A DNA stretch of 39,613 nucleotides from Blautia sp. MSJ-19 (GCF_018918125.1 NZ_JAHLQA010000041.1:1-39613), one strand, 5' to 3'; counted from the first letter of the stretch, positions 23,440-32,371 are shown. The notes: generated from the letters alone by a model not told the origin. Numbers and translations are program-made.

Positions 23440-24285
23440 ATGGAGGATTGGCAGAAAAAGAGAAACAGCCTTCTGGATCCACATGACGATCAGGTAATGA
23501 TCGCATCACATCGAGGCAAATTTTCATCAAGTGTCATGGAAAATACTTCGCTGGCATTTCTTGTGGCAGTGGGACAGGGAGCTGACATGGTTGAGATGGA
23601 CCTCGCCATGACAAGTGATGGCGTTCTGGTGGGACATCATGATGATAATATGACAAGGCTGTTTCATGACACAAATAAAATCTCTGACTATACGTTGGAA
23701 GAACTCCGGAAGAAACCCCTGTACAATTATGTGGGAGAGATCTGCGAGGAGGAAATAGAAACATTTGACCAGATCACAGATGCATTGAAAAATAAGGCAT
23801 TGCTCGTACTGGACAAATGCTGGGACATCTGGGAAAACGTATACGATGTTCTGAAAAGCAAAGGCATGCTTGAACAGGCAATCTTCAAATTCTATATAGA
23901 AAATGAAGAAGCATATCAGTGGGCCGGAGAACATCCGGACTGCATGTTTGCACCAATGTTGAAAAATGTTGAAGATCTTTCAAAGGTAATCGAACTTAAG
24001 AAAAAAGTTCCGGTTCCTGCACTGGAAATCCTGCCGGAAAAAGAGACCGACAAAGTTTTCCAGAAGGAAACGTTTGATTTCCTAAAAGAAAACCACATCA
24101 AAGTATGGTGCAATTCATTGAGTCTTGCGAAACGGCTGGTCTATGGTGCCGGATACGATGACCTCAAATCTCTGCGATATGGCGGAGACCATGGATGGGG
24201 TGTGCTGATAAACCGTGGTGTGAATATCATACAAACGGACTGGCCATATGAGCTGAAACAGTATTTAATGGAAAAGGAAGCGTAA
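23440..24285 (+). CDS. Glycerophosphodiester phosphodiesterase family protein
   Basis: This 281-residue TIM-barrel GDPD enzyme hydrolyses glycerophosphodiesters to glycerol phosphate and an alcohol, or a related phosphodiester. Active-site residues are in place: H24-R25 (ASHRG), E34 in MENTS, E52 and D54 (VEMDL), and H67 in GHHDD. The C-terminal NIIQTDWP is also typical. It has no signal peptide, so it acts inside the cell. The start is ATG 23440, five bases after AGGAGGGGG; the in-frame ATG at 23419 precedes that site. It is the first gene of the transporter unit, with a 46-nt gap before the binding protein. The substrate is unknown. Confidence 0.88.
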   Translation: MEDWQKKRNSLLDPHDDQVMIASHRGKFSSSVMENTSLAFLVAVGQGADMVEMDLAMTSDGVLVGHHDDNMTRLFHDTNKISDYTLEELRKKPLYNYVGEICEEEIETFDQITDALKNKALLVLDKCWDIWENVYDVLKSKGMLEQAIFKFYIENEEAYQWAGEHPDCMFAPMLKNVEDLSKVIELKKKVPVPALEILPEKETDKVFQKETFDFLKENHIKVWCNSLSLAKRLVYGAGYDDLKSLRYGGDHGWGVLINRGVNIIQTDWPYELKQYLMEKEA

Positions 24286-24331
24286 GAGAAAACGTAATGT
24301 AAAGTACGAACGTAAAAAGGAGGAACTGATT

Positions 24332-25582
24332 ATGAAGAGAACATTAAAAAAAGGTATCTGTATTGCAACAGCAGCGATGATGGTGGCTGGAATGACGTCT
24401 GTAACAGCACTTGCGGATGATACAAAAGCATCTGGTAAAATTAATTTTTATTATTGGGATGCAGACCAGACAAATGAAGTAAATAAAGTGATCGAACTGT
24501 TTAACGAACAGAATCCAGATGTTGAGGTAGTTGCAACACAGATTCCGTCCGGTGAATACTGGACAAAACTGCAGACTTCCCTTCCGACAGGAACCGGACC
24601 GGATGTTTTCTGGATGAACAGAAATATTCCGGATTATATCAATGCAGATCTGGTTATGGACCTCACAGACAGAATTGAGAGCGACGGTGTGGATATGAGC
24701 GTATATCCGCAGTTCGCACAGGACCTTTACAGCAGAGATGGTTCTATCTATGCGATCCCGAAGGACTATGACGGTATCGGCTTATTCTATAACAAGGCAA
24801 TCTTTGATGAGATGGGTGTAGATTACCCGACAGATGATATGAGCTGGGATGAACTGAAAGATCTGGCAACAAAGACAACCAATGAATATCACTATGGATT
24901 TATTTCTCAGAATATCGGAAATATCTGCTATCAGGATTTCATTTATTCTAACGGTGGAAGAATCTCTTCAGAAGATAATATCGGATGTGAAGTGAATGAA
25001 GAACCGGCAGTTGAAGCAATTCAGTATCTGCATGATCTGATGTATGTAGATAAAGTAGCTCCGAGCTATGCAGAACTTCAGGAAATGAAGGGAACAGATA
25101 TGTTTGCAGCAGGACAGGCAGCAATGATCACAGCTGGTTCCTGGAGCCTGTCAAGCTTTGCAGATGCATTAGGCGATGACCTTGGAATCTGCACCATGCC
25201 AGTAGCAAAAACACCGGCGATCACTGTACACGGCCTTGGATACTGCATTTCCTCCAAGACAGAAAATCCGGATGCATGCTGGGAATTCGTAAAATTCTGT
25301 GCATCAAAAGAAGCACAGGAAGCAACAGCAGCAAGTGCAATTCCGGCATACAAAGGATGCGACCAGGTATGGGCAGACACTTATTCACAGTATGATGCAG
25401 AAAAACTTCTTGCAGGTGCTTATTACGAAGGTTCTCTTGGAAACCCATGGTGGGATAAGAACTTTACAGATGCAAATACAATCCTGACAGAAGCGATGAC
25501 AAATATCTGGGCAGATGAAAATGCAGACATTCAGGCAATCCTGGATCAGTGCGATGCAGATATTGAAGCAATTACAAAATAG
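24332..25582 (+). CDS. CUT1-type sugar ABC transporter substrate-binding protein
   Basis: This 416-residue exported binding protein carries the family 1 fold: INFYYWDADQTNEVNKVIE, then PTGTGPDVFWMN, then AIPKDYDGIGLFYNK, in the expected order. The signal peptide ends TALA-DD, a signal peptidase I site, and there is no lipobox; the only early cysteine (C10) precedes the hydrophobic core. Binding proteins of this class in Gram-positives are usually lipoproteins, so retention at the membrane is not explained. AGGAGG supports the ATG. It is followed by two permease genes, but no ATPase gene is present in the window; Firmicutes often share one MsmK-type ATPase. Confidence 0.92.
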   Translation: MKRTLKKGICIATAAMMVAGMTSVTALADDTKASGKINFYYWDADQTNEVNKVIELFNEQNPDVEVVATQIPSGEYWTKLQTSLPTGTGPDVFWMNRNIPDYINADLVMDLTDRIESDGVDMSVYPQFAQDLYSRDGSIYAIPKDYDGIGLFYNKAIFDEMGVDYPTDDMSWDELKDLATKTTNEYHYGFISQNIGNICYQDFIYSNGGRISSEDNIGCEVNEEPAVEAIQYLHDLMYVDKVAPSYAELQEMKGTDMFAAGQAAMITAGSWSLSSFADALGDDLGICTMPVAKTPAITVHGLGYCISSKTENPDACWEFVKFCASKEAQEATAASAIPAYKGCDQVWADTYSQYDAEKLLAGAYYEGSLGNPWWDKNFTDANTILTEAMTNIWADENADIQAILDQCDADIEAITK

Positions 25583-25586
25583 GGTG

Positions 25587-25643
25587 ATTGCAGACAAAGC
25601 AATTGTGAAACATGATACTTACATTGTAAATAAGGTGACCTTA
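25587..25643 (+). repeat. Small hairpins between binding-protein and permease genes
   Basis: ATTGC/GCAAT (25587-25603) and the 13-bp palindrome TAAGGTGACCTTA (25631-25643) lie in the 104-nt gap. Neither has a T run. Stems in this position often stabilise the binding-protein mRNA relative to the permease part; that role is inferred. Confidence 0.4.
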
Positions 25644-25686
25644 CTGATGACAGCATTTGGTTAGTGCAGCGATGCGGAGGTATTTT

Positions 25687-26601
25687 ATGAAAAAGCTTTC
25701 TCGCACGAAAATCAGAAAGGAATGGATATGGGCGTATATTTTCATTGCGCCCATGTTCATTGGAACTCTGATATTTGGATTATTTCCAATCGTGTATTCA
25801 TTTGTTCTTTCAGTGACAGACTGGAATCTGTTATCCGGATTTGGTGGATTTGTCGGGCTGAAGAATTTTGTTACTGTGTTTACATCAAAGACGACTCTTG
25901 CGGAAATACGGAACACTCTGGTTTATGCGGGAGTATCTGTGCCGATCACATTGATTCTTTCGGTATTTTTTGCCAGTCTTCTCAGCAAGAAGCTCAAAGG
26001 AAAAAGATTCTTCCGTATTGTATACTTTCTTCCTAACATCATCATGCCGGCAGCCGTTGCCATGGTATGGAGATGGCTTTTGAACACAAGATACGGTCTG
26101 GTGAATATTGTACTGGGACATTTGGGATTACCGACTCCTTCCTGGATCTCGGATCCGAAATTCATTATGATCTCACTGATCATCGTGGAAGTATGGAGCG
26201 GAATCGGCTACAATACGATTATTCTTCTGGCTGCGATTCAGGGAATTTCAGCAGAAATGTATGAATCAGCAGACCTGGACGGTGCAAGTGGATTCCAGAA
26301 ATTCTGGAAGATCACATTACCGCTGGTTTCTCCGTCTATGTTTTTCCTTCTGACGATGGGACTGATGAAGGCAATGCGTGCGTTCGATATGATCTATATG
26401 TTCATTGGAAAAGATGCATGGAGTACAGGTGGACCGCTGCTTGAGGCAGTAAGAACGATGGTTTATGGCATCTACTTTAACGGATTTACCCGTATGGATA
26501 TGGGAATGGCATCAGCAGAATCTGTTGTACTGTTTGTAATGATCATGATCGTAACCGGAATTCAATTCAAACTTCAGGATAAATGGGTTAATTATGACTA
26601 G
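25687..26601 (+). CDS. Sugar ABC transporter permease, MalF/UgpA type
   Basis: This 304-residue membrane protein has six predicted segments. The ATPase-contact EAA loop is YESADLDGASGFQKFWKITL. The N-terminus (KEWIWAYIFIAPMFIGTLIFG) is typical of the first CUT1 permease. The start is ATG 25687, six bases after GGAGG; the in-frame TTG at 25657 has no ribosome site. It forms a heterodimer with the next gene product and should bind an ATPase encoded elsewhere. Confidence 0.93.
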   Translation: MKKLSRTKIRKEWIWAYIFIAPMFIGTLIFGLFPIVYSFVLSVTDWNLLSGFGGFVGLKNFVTVFTSKTTLAEIRNTLVYAGVSVPITLILSVFFASLLSKKLKGKRFFRIVYFLPNIIMPAAVAMVWRWLLNTRYGLVNIVLGHLGLPTPSWISDPKFIMISLIIVEVWSGIGYNTIILLAAIQGISAEMYESADLDGASGFQKFWKITLPLVSPSMFFLLTMGLMKAMRAFDMIYMFIGKDAWSTGGPLLEAVRTMVYGIYFNGFTRMDMGMASAESVVLFVMIMIVTGIQFKLQDKWVNYD

Positions 26602-26613
26602 GAGGAGTGCCAA

Positions 26614-27447
26614 ATGAGTATCAAAAAGAGACAGAAAAGATCGGCTTTATTAGCATATATCATACTGGCAGTCGGTGCGGTGTTCATGATTATCCCATTC
26701 CTGTGGATGGTTCTGACTTCATTTAAAACATATCGTGAGACAGTCAAACTGCCTATTCAGTGGTTTCCGGCAGAGTGGAACCTCGATAATTATGTCGAAG
26801 TATTAAAACAGCTGGATTTCCTGCGATATTACAGGAACACGATTCTGGTTACTGCAACGACACTTATAGCCATGACATTGATCGCATCTTTGGCGGCGTA
26901 TGCTTTTGCAAGGATGGAATTTCCCGGAAAAAATGTAATTTTTGCATTGCTTCTGGTCGTTTATATGGTTCCACCGCAGATGACGATGATCCCGAAATAT
27001 ATGATGATCACAAAACTTGGCTGGGTCGACACACTGGCAGGTATCGTAGTTCCGAATATATTCAGTGTGTATACAATGTTCATGCTGCGGCAGTTTTTTG
27101 TTTCAGTTCCGAAAGAACTGGATGAAGCTGCAAAGCTGGATGGATGTTCTTTCTTCGAAATCTTCTGGCGGGTTGACCTGCCACTGATCCGAAACGGACT
27201 GATCGCAATTACAGTATTGAATCTGCTGTGGTCCTGGAATGACCTGCTGTGGCCATTGATCGCAACAAGTACAGATAAAATGCGAGTATTGTCCGTTGCG
27301 ATTGCTACATTGAATAATTCAGACGGTTCACAGTATCAGCTTCTGATGGCGGCAGGTGTGCTTGCAGTACTTCCGATGCTGGTGATCTATGCAATCTGTC
27401 AGGAATATTTTATGGATGGCATTATGTCATCAGGTGTGAAAGGGTGA
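26614..27447 (+). CDS. Sugar ABC transporter permease, MalG/UgpE type
   Basis: This 277-residue second permease has six membrane segments. Its EAA loop is PKELDEAAKLDGCSFFEIFW, and WSWNDLLWPL is the typical late segment. The AGGAGG site lies in the 12-nt gap after the first permease, so the two are translationally close. Their pairing matches the CUT1 order binding protein, MalF-like, MalG-like. Confidence 0.94.
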   Translation: MSIKKRQKRSALLAYIILAVGAVFMIIPFLWMVLTSFKTYRETVKLPIQWFPAEWNLDNYVEVLKQLDFLRYYRNTILVTATTLIAMTLIASLAAYAFARMEFPGKNVIFALLLVVYMVPPQMTMIPKYMMITKLGWVDTLAGIVVPNIFSVYTMFMLRQFFVSVPKELDEAAKLDGCSFFEIFWRVDLPLIRNGLIAITVLNLLWSWNDLLWPLIATSTDKMRVLSVAIATLNNSDGSQYQLLMAAGVLAVLPMLVIYAICQEYFMDGIMSSGVKG

Positions 27448-27453
27448 CGTGGA

Positions 27454-28368
27454 ATGTCGTTGATCAGGGATTTGTTTTTTGAAAGCTGGAAGGATCATGG
27501 ACCGAAGGATGCGGAGAGAAAAGCGGAGCAGTGTCCGCCGTCCGGTGTGCTTGCAAGACGGGACATTGTATACCTTAAAGAAAATGGCCGTATGGAGCTT
27601 ATGGATATCTTTTTTCCGGAGAAGGCAGAGGGAACTTTACCGGTGATCGTAGATGTCCATGGCGGCGGCTGGGTATACGGAAACAAAGAATTGAATGAAT
27701 ATTACTGTATGGAACTTGCGAAACTGGGATTTGTAGTCTGTGATATCAATTACAGACTGTGCCCGGTGACGGATCTGAAAGGACAGGTACAGGATGTGAC
27801 AGCTGCACTGCAATGGGTATTTGAGCATATTCATCAGTATGGCGGAAACAGCGAACAGGTATCTGTAACCGGTGATTCTGCGGGTGCACAGCTGGCATTT
27901 CTGGTCTGTGCGGCAGCAGCGAATGAAACATATCGCAGGGCTTATGGGATTTCTTCTTTGAAGAAACCGATAAAAGCTCTGGGACTGACCTGTCCGGTCG
28001 TATGTCTGCATGAAATGGCAAAATCTCAGGATGAAATGACAAGAGAGTGGATGCAGGTGCTTTATGGGGGAGAACCGGAGCAGTCCTCTTTGTGGAACTG
28101 TTCGGATTATGCAGACATTCTGGCGGGCTGCAAAGAGCTTCCGCAGATTTACATCCTGACAACAAAAGGTGACCAGAAATATTACTGTCAGTCGAAGGCA
28201 CTGCATGATCTGATGGAGCAAGAAGAGATAAAGCATGTGTACCGGGAATGGGAATCCATGGAAAGCAAAGATTTGGGACATGTATTTAATGTGCTGTATC
28301 CGGCATACAGGGACAGTCAGACGGCAAACAGAGAAATGACGGACTTTTATCTTAGTGTTTACGGGTAA
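27454..28368 (+). CDS. Alpha/beta-hydrolase, HSL-like carboxylesterase
   Basis: This 304-residue esterase/lipase fold has the oxyanion motif HGGGW (69-73) and nucleophile elbow GDSAG with Ser142. An Asp near 245 (KGDQ) and H276 (LGHVF) complete a plausible triad. There is no signal peptide, so it acts in the cytosol, probably removing acyl or acetyl groups from the substrate imported by the transporter. Six nucleotides separate it from the permease stop codon, so it belongs to the same operon. The real substrate is unknown. Together with the upstream GDPD-like gene, it points to an acylated and phosphodiester-linked compound, which is inference. Confidence 0.85.
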   Translation: MSLIRDLFFESWKDHGPKDAERKAEQCPPSGVLARRDIVYLKENGRMELMDIFFPEKAEGTLPVIVDVHGGGWVYGNKELNEYYCMELAKLGFVVCDINYRLCPVTDLKGQVQDVTAALQWVFEHIHQYGGNSEQVSVTGDSAGAQLAFLVCAAAANETYRRAYGISSLKKPIKALGLTCPVVCLHEMAKSQDEMTREWMQVLYGGEPEQSSLWNCSDYADILAGCKELPQIYILTTKGDQKYYCQSKALHDLMEQEEIKHVYREWESMESKDLGHVFNVLYPAYRDSQTANREMTDFYLSVYG

Positions 28369-28397
28369 TATCAGGGATATATATGAGGGAATAAGCA

Positions 28398-29102
28398 TTG
28401 AATACAGCTATATTGTGGGCTGAACAATTTGGAATCGGAACGATTCTTCTCCGACTGTGCCTTGCATTATTCTGTGGGGGCATAATCGGACTGGAAAGGG
28501 CAAAAAAGCACCAGTCAGCGGGGTTTCGTACTTATATGCTGGTTTGTCTCGGAAGTACACTGACAATGCTGCTCGGACAGTATGAATATTATCTGATCTG
28601 TACTGCGGGCAGCGGAAGTGTGGATGTGTCAAGACTTGGCGCTCAGGTGATCAATGGAATTGGTTTTATTGCTACAGGAACGATTCTGGTCACAGATCGT
28701 CAGGAAGTAAAAGGACTGACTACCGCAGCAGCACTCTGGGCATCTGCGTGCATGGGGCTGGCGATAGGTGTCGGATTTTATGAATGCGTGGCTGTGGGAA
28801 TCGTATTGATTTTTTTGTGCATTCATGTATTGCCTTTTTGGGAAAATCGAATTTCAGAAAATTCGTCTTATATGAATTTGTATATTGGCTTTCAGTCGGT
28901 AGAAGATGTACGGACGATTGCAAACTACATGAAATCCCAGAACTGGAAGATCTATGGCATTGATATTGAACGGGGAAATAAGAATACAAAGGGCAGATTT
29001 CAGGCTGCTTTTTCAATAAAACTGCCCGAAAAACAGCCGCACTCACAGGTGGTTGCGATGCTTTATGAACTGGACAGTGTAAGCACGATAACGGTAATCT
29101 GA
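28398..29102 (+). CDS. MgtC/SapB family membrane protein (first of two)
   Basis: This 234-residue protein has about four or five membrane segments in an N-terminal MgtC domain (GGIIGLER, then AGFRTYMLVCLGS, then VKGLTTAAALW), and a C-terminal ACT-like domain (~150-234). MgtC proteins influence magnesium, membrane potential or phosphate balance; the biochemical function is not settled. The start appears to be TTG 28398, nine bases after GAGGGA. No ATG lies between it and the conserved core. A close paralogue follows 17 nt later. Confidence 0.87.
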   Translation: MNTAILWAEQFGIGTILLRLCLALFCGGIIGLERAKKHQSAGFRTYMLVCLGSTLTMLLGQYEYYLICTAGSGSVDVSRLGAQVINGIGFIATGTILVTDRQEVKGLTTAAALWASACMGLAIGVGFYECVAVGIVLIFLCIHVLPFWENRISENSSYMNLYIGFQSVEDVRTIANYMKSQNWKIYGIDIERGNKNTKGRFQAAFSIKLPEKQPHSQVVAMLYELDSVSTITVI

Positions 29103-29119
29103 ATGCAGGAGGACGATAA

Positions 29120-29812
29120 ATGCTGAAAATGCTGGATCCCCTGAGGGCGATCACTCTTTATTCTGTCGCTTTTCGTATGGTACTGGCCTGTATATGCGGC
29201 GGAATCATCGGAATTGAAAGAGAATATAAGCACCGGCCGGCAGGATTCCGTACACATATACTGATCTGCCTTGGGGCATCTATGACAACGCTGACCAGTC
29301 AGTATCTGTCGTTGATCATGAATTATACGACGGATATCTCAAGGCTTGGGGCGCAGGTGATCTCCGGGATTGGTTTTATTGGTGCCGGAACGATCATTGT
29401 GACAAAACGTCAGCGGGTGAAAGGGCTGACTACTGCTTCCGGACTGTGGACTGTGGCAATCGTGGGTCTGGCGGTCGGAGCCGGGTTTTATGAAGGGGCA
29501 GTTTACGCAAGCGTGGGAATTTTTCTGGCGGAAAGTATTTTTACCAAAGTCGGGCATTATGTACAGAAGTATTCGCCGGAGATCAATGTGTATATGGAGT
29601 ATGCAGAGCGCAGATGTCTGAAACCAGTACTGCAGGTGTATCGGGCGAATAATGTGAAGGTTCTGGATATTGAAGTTGCCAAAGCATCCGAGAACGGAGA
29701 AAATGGATTTTATGCAATGTTTGCACTGCGAATCAATAAGGGATGTTCGGAGCAGCTGCTTGAAAAAATGCTTATGGATATCGAAGGTGTTAATCTCGTA
29801 GAAAAATTGTGA
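29120..29812 (+). CDS. MgtC/SapB family membrane protein (second of two)
   Basis: This 230-residue paralogue of the preceding gene shares the CGGIIGIER, PAGFRTHILICLG, SRLGAQVISGIGFI and VKGLTTA blocks in the same order. A C-terminal ACT-like domain follows the membrane core. AGGAGG precedes its ATG. The two genes look like a tandem duplication that has diverged, possibly forming a heteromeric protein. A terminator ends the unit. Confidence 0.92.
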   Translation: MLKMLDPLRAITLYSVAFRMVLACICGGIIGIEREYKHRPAGFRTHILICLGASMTTLTSQYLSLIMNYTTDISRLGAQVISGIGFIGAGTIIVTKRQRVKGLTTASGLWTVAIVGLAVGAGFYEGAVYASVGIFLAESIFTKVGHYVQKYSPEINVYMEYAERRCLKPVLQVYRANNVKVLDIEVAKASENGENGFYAMFALRINKGCSEQLLEKMLMDIEGVNLVEKL

Positions 29813-29846
29813 AAAGAGCATAAAAAGATAAGAAGCAGATACGGAT

Positions 29847-29899
29847 AGTCGTTCCGGAACTTTGAGAGATATCATATCAAAGCCGGGCGACTGTTTTTT
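29847..29899 (+). terminator. Terminator after the MgtC pair
   Basis: AGTCG pairs with CGACT, with inner CCGG/CCGG and CTTTGA/TCAAAG stems, followed by a six-T run. The rest of the 280-nt gap before pfkA holds a small AAAAAGT/ACTTTTT repeat (29950-29969) and otherwise an AT-rich leader with no confident promoter. Confidence 0.8.
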
Positions 29900-30092
29900 A
29901 TTTGGGTGAATGTGGAAAAAGTGCGGTAAACATAATGTTTTAGCACTGTAAAAAGTGAATGAACTTTTTGAAAGAGTATTGAAAAACTTCTGAAAATGCT
30001 TTACACTATACAACGAATATGTGTAGAACGATAACAAGGTTTCCTATTATATGCAAGCTATAAGACGGGAACTGGAGATGGAGGAATGAATC

Positions 30093-31082
30093 ATGGCAGA
30101 GAAACAGATAAAAACCATCGGTGTACTTACAAGTGGCGGTGACGCTCCGGGAATGAACGCTGCGATCCGTGCTGTTGTAAGACGAGGACTGAGCAGCGGA
30201 CTGAATGTAAAAGGTATTTACAAGGGATACAACGGTCTTCTTAATGAAGAAATCGTTGATATGACTGCCAGAGATGTATCTGATACAATCGAACGAGGCG
30301 GTACAATCCTTTATACAGCAAGATGTGCAGAATTCCGTACACCGGAAGGACAGCAGCGTGGTGCAGAAATCTGTAAGAAACACGGAATCGACGGACTGGT
30401 AGTAATCGGTGGAGACGGTTCTTTTGCCGGTGCGCAGAAACTGGCAAATCTTGGAATCAACACAATCGGTGTTCCAGGTACGATCGATCTGGATATTGCC
30501 TGCACAGAGTATACAATTGGATTTGATACAGCTGTAAATACAGCAATGGAGGCAATCGATAAAGTTCGTGATACTTCCACATCTCACGAAAGATGCAGTA
30601 TTATCGAAGTTATGGGACGTAATGCAGGATACCTTGCTATGTGGTGCGGTATTGCCAACGGAGCAGAGGATGTCCTGATTCCTGAAAAATATGACTATGA
30701 TGAGCAGAAACTGATCAACAACATTATTGCAAGCCGTAAAGCCGGAAAGAAACACCATATCATCGTAAATGCAGAGGGTATCGGTCATTCAGAGGCTATG
30801 GCAAGACGTATCGAAGCAGCTACAGGTATTGAGACACGTGCTACGATCCTTGGTCACATGCAGCGTGGTGGTAACCCGACATGTAAAGACCGTGTATATG
30901 CATCTATGATGGGTGCACTTGCAGTAGATCTTCTTGTGCAGGGCAAATCCTGTCGAGTTGTTGGATACCGTCATGGTGAATTTATGGACTTTGATATTAA
31001 TGAAGCACTTGCTATGCAGAAAGATGTATCTCCATACATGTGGGAGGTATGTAACTCACTTTCTCATAACTACAAAAAATAA
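30093..31082 (+). CDS. pfkA: 6-phosphofructokinase (ATP-dependent)
   Basis: This enzyme phosphorylates fructose 6-phosphate in glycolysis. The 329-residue protein has TSGGDAPGMNAAIR at the N-terminus, GGDGS (106-110; Gly rather than Asp, indicating ATP and not pyrophosphate) and EVMGRNAGYLA. The catalytic loop usually read TIDND is TIDLD here, keeping D132 and D134 but with Leu133 for Asn. The following ACTEYTIGFDTA also departs from the common KGTDYTIGFxTA form. GGAGG precedes the ATG. It is not linked to pyk or other glycolytic genes. Confidence 0.94.
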   Translation: MAEKQIKTIGVLTSGGDAPGMNAAIRAVVRRGLSSGLNVKGIYKGYNGLLNEEIVDMTARDVSDTIERGGTILYTARCAEFRTPEGQQRGAEICKKHGIDGLVVIGGDGSFAGAQKLANLGINTIGVPGTIDLDIACTEYTIGFDTAVNTAMEAIDKVRDTSTSHERCSIIEVMGRNAGYLAMWCGIANGAEDVLIPEKYDYDEQKLINNIIASRKAGKKHHIIVNAEGIGHSEAMARRIEAATGIETRATILGHMQRGGNPTCKDRVYASMMGALAVDLLVQGKSCRVVGYRHGEFMDFDINEALAMQKDVSPYMWEVCNSLSHNYKK

Positions 31083-31102
31083 AAATCAAATGCTTATAAC
31101 AG

Positions 31103-31128
31103 CGGAGGCCACCGTCAGGCGGCCTCCG
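31103..31128 (+). terminator. GC-rich hairpin after pfkA
   Basis: CGGAGGCC and GGCCTCCG form a perfect 8-bp stem with a 10-nt loop, 21 nt after the pfkA stop. Only GTTCT follows rather than a T run, so termination may be partial, with read-through into the methyltransferase gene. Confidence 0.6.
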
Positions 31129-31151
31129 TTCTGGATTAGAGGAGTAACTGT

Positions 31152-31928
31152 ATGATTTCCAGTGCGCAGAATACACAGGTAAAAAACATCATAAAATTGA
31201 ATCAGAAGGCAAAGGCAAGACGAGAACAGGGTCTTTTTATTGCAGAAGGCAGAAAGATGTTTCTCGAAGCTCCGGATAACTGGATCGAGAAGATTTATGT
31301 GGCAGAGTCCATGCTGGAAGACGAAGAAGTGATGGCAAAAGTACGAAGATTTTCCTGGGATGCGGTTGAGAATGGTGTGTTCAGACAGATGTGTGATACA
31401 CAGACACCGCAGGGAATCCTCACGGTACTCAGACAGCCTTCTTATAAGCTGGAAGATCTTCTGAGGGAGGAAAAACCGCTTCTGATGGTTCTGGAGGATT
31501 TACAGGATCCCGGAAATGCCGGTACGATCATCCGCACCGGTGAGGGGGCTGGTGTCAGTGGCGTTTTTCTGACAAAAACCTGTGTAGATATCACGAATCC
31601 GAAGGTGATTCGTGCAACGATGGGATCTGTTTACAGAATTCCTTTTTTCTACGTGGAAGATGTGGTATCATTAAAACAGAAACTTCAAAACAGAGGAATC
31701 CGCTTTTTTGCCGCACATTTACAGGGTAAAAATTTTTATGACAGGGAATCCTATAAAGACGGAACTGCTTTTCTGGTCGGAAACGAAGGAAAGGGTCTGA
31801 CAGATCAGGCCGCAGAAGCAGCAGATTGTCTGATCAGAATTCCGATGTGTGGTCAGGTGGAATCCCTTAATGCAGCTATGGCTGCCGGCATACTGATGTA
31901 TGAGGCGGCAAGGCAGAGGAGGGGATAG
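31152..31928 (+). CDS. TrmH/SpoU family RNA 2'-O-methyltransferase
   Basis: This 258-residue SPOUT enzyme methylates a ribose of rRNA or tRNA using S-adenosylmethionine. The N-terminal substrate-binding domain (~1-100) is followed by the knotted domain with motif 1 LEDLQDPGNAGTIIRT, motif 2 VGNEGKGL (~208-215) and motif 3 IPMCGQVESLNAAMAAG (~230-246). RlmB- and TsnR-like proteins share this layout; the target nucleotide cannot be told. AGAGGAG precedes the ATG, and nfeD follows after one base. Confidence 0.92.
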   Translation: MISSAQNTQVKNIIKLNQKAKARREQGLFIAEGRKMFLEAPDNWIEKIYVAESMLEDEEVMAKVRRFSWDAVENGVFRQMCDTQTPQGILTVLRQPSYKLEDLLREEKPLLMVLEDLQDPGNAGTIIRTGEGAGVSGVFLTKTCVDITNPKVIRATMGSVYRIPFFYVEDVVSLKQKLQNRGIRFFAAHLQGKNFYDRESYKDGTAFLVGNEGKGLTDQAAEAADCLIRIPMCGQVESLNAAMAAGILMYEAARQRRG

Positions 31929-31929
31929 G

Positions 31930-32370
31930 ATGGAACCGATCATGTGGCTGATCGTGCTGGCTGTTCTTCTTGTGATCGAGGCGATCACAGTGGGGCTTAC
32001 TACGATCTGGTTTGCAGGTGGTGCGCTGATCGCAGCGATTGCGTCTGGTCTGGGAGCCGGTGTACTCATGCAGTGGATTCTGTTTCTGGTTATTTCGCTG
32101 ATACTTCTGATCTTTACAAGGCCTCTGGCGGTCCGATATATGAATAAAGGAGTGCCAAAGACAAATGTGAACAGCCTGATCGGGGAAAAGGCTGTTGTGA
32201 TTCAGCAGATCAATAATCTGGAACAGACCGGGCAGGTCCGTATCAATGACATTGAGTGGATGGCAAGAACATCTTCTGATGAAGTAACGATCCCGGAACA
32301 GACAGTCGTAACGATTGAAGCTGTTCAGGGAGTAAAACTGATTGTAAAACAAGAAAAGGAGGGTAAGTAA
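31930..32370 (+). CDS. NfeD-like membrane protein
   Basis: This 146-residue protein has three closely packed membrane segments (~5-22, 25-45 and 50-70) and a C-terminal soluble OB-fold (~80-146; LIGEKAVVIQ, then VRINDIEWMAR). It is the short NfeD form that works with a stomatin-like partner, encoded by the next gene one base away. ATG 31930 has AGGAGGGG; the longer in-frame start at 31900 lies inside the methyltransferase gene and is rejected. Confidence 0.9.
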   Translation: MEPIMWLIVLAVLLVIEAITVGLTTIWFAGGALIAAIASGLGAGVLMQWILFLVISLILLIFTRPLAVRYMNKGVPKTNVNSLIGEKAVVIQQINNLEQTGQVRINDIEWMARTSSDEVTIPEQTVVTIEAVQGVKLIVKQEKEGK

Positions 32371-32371
32371 C

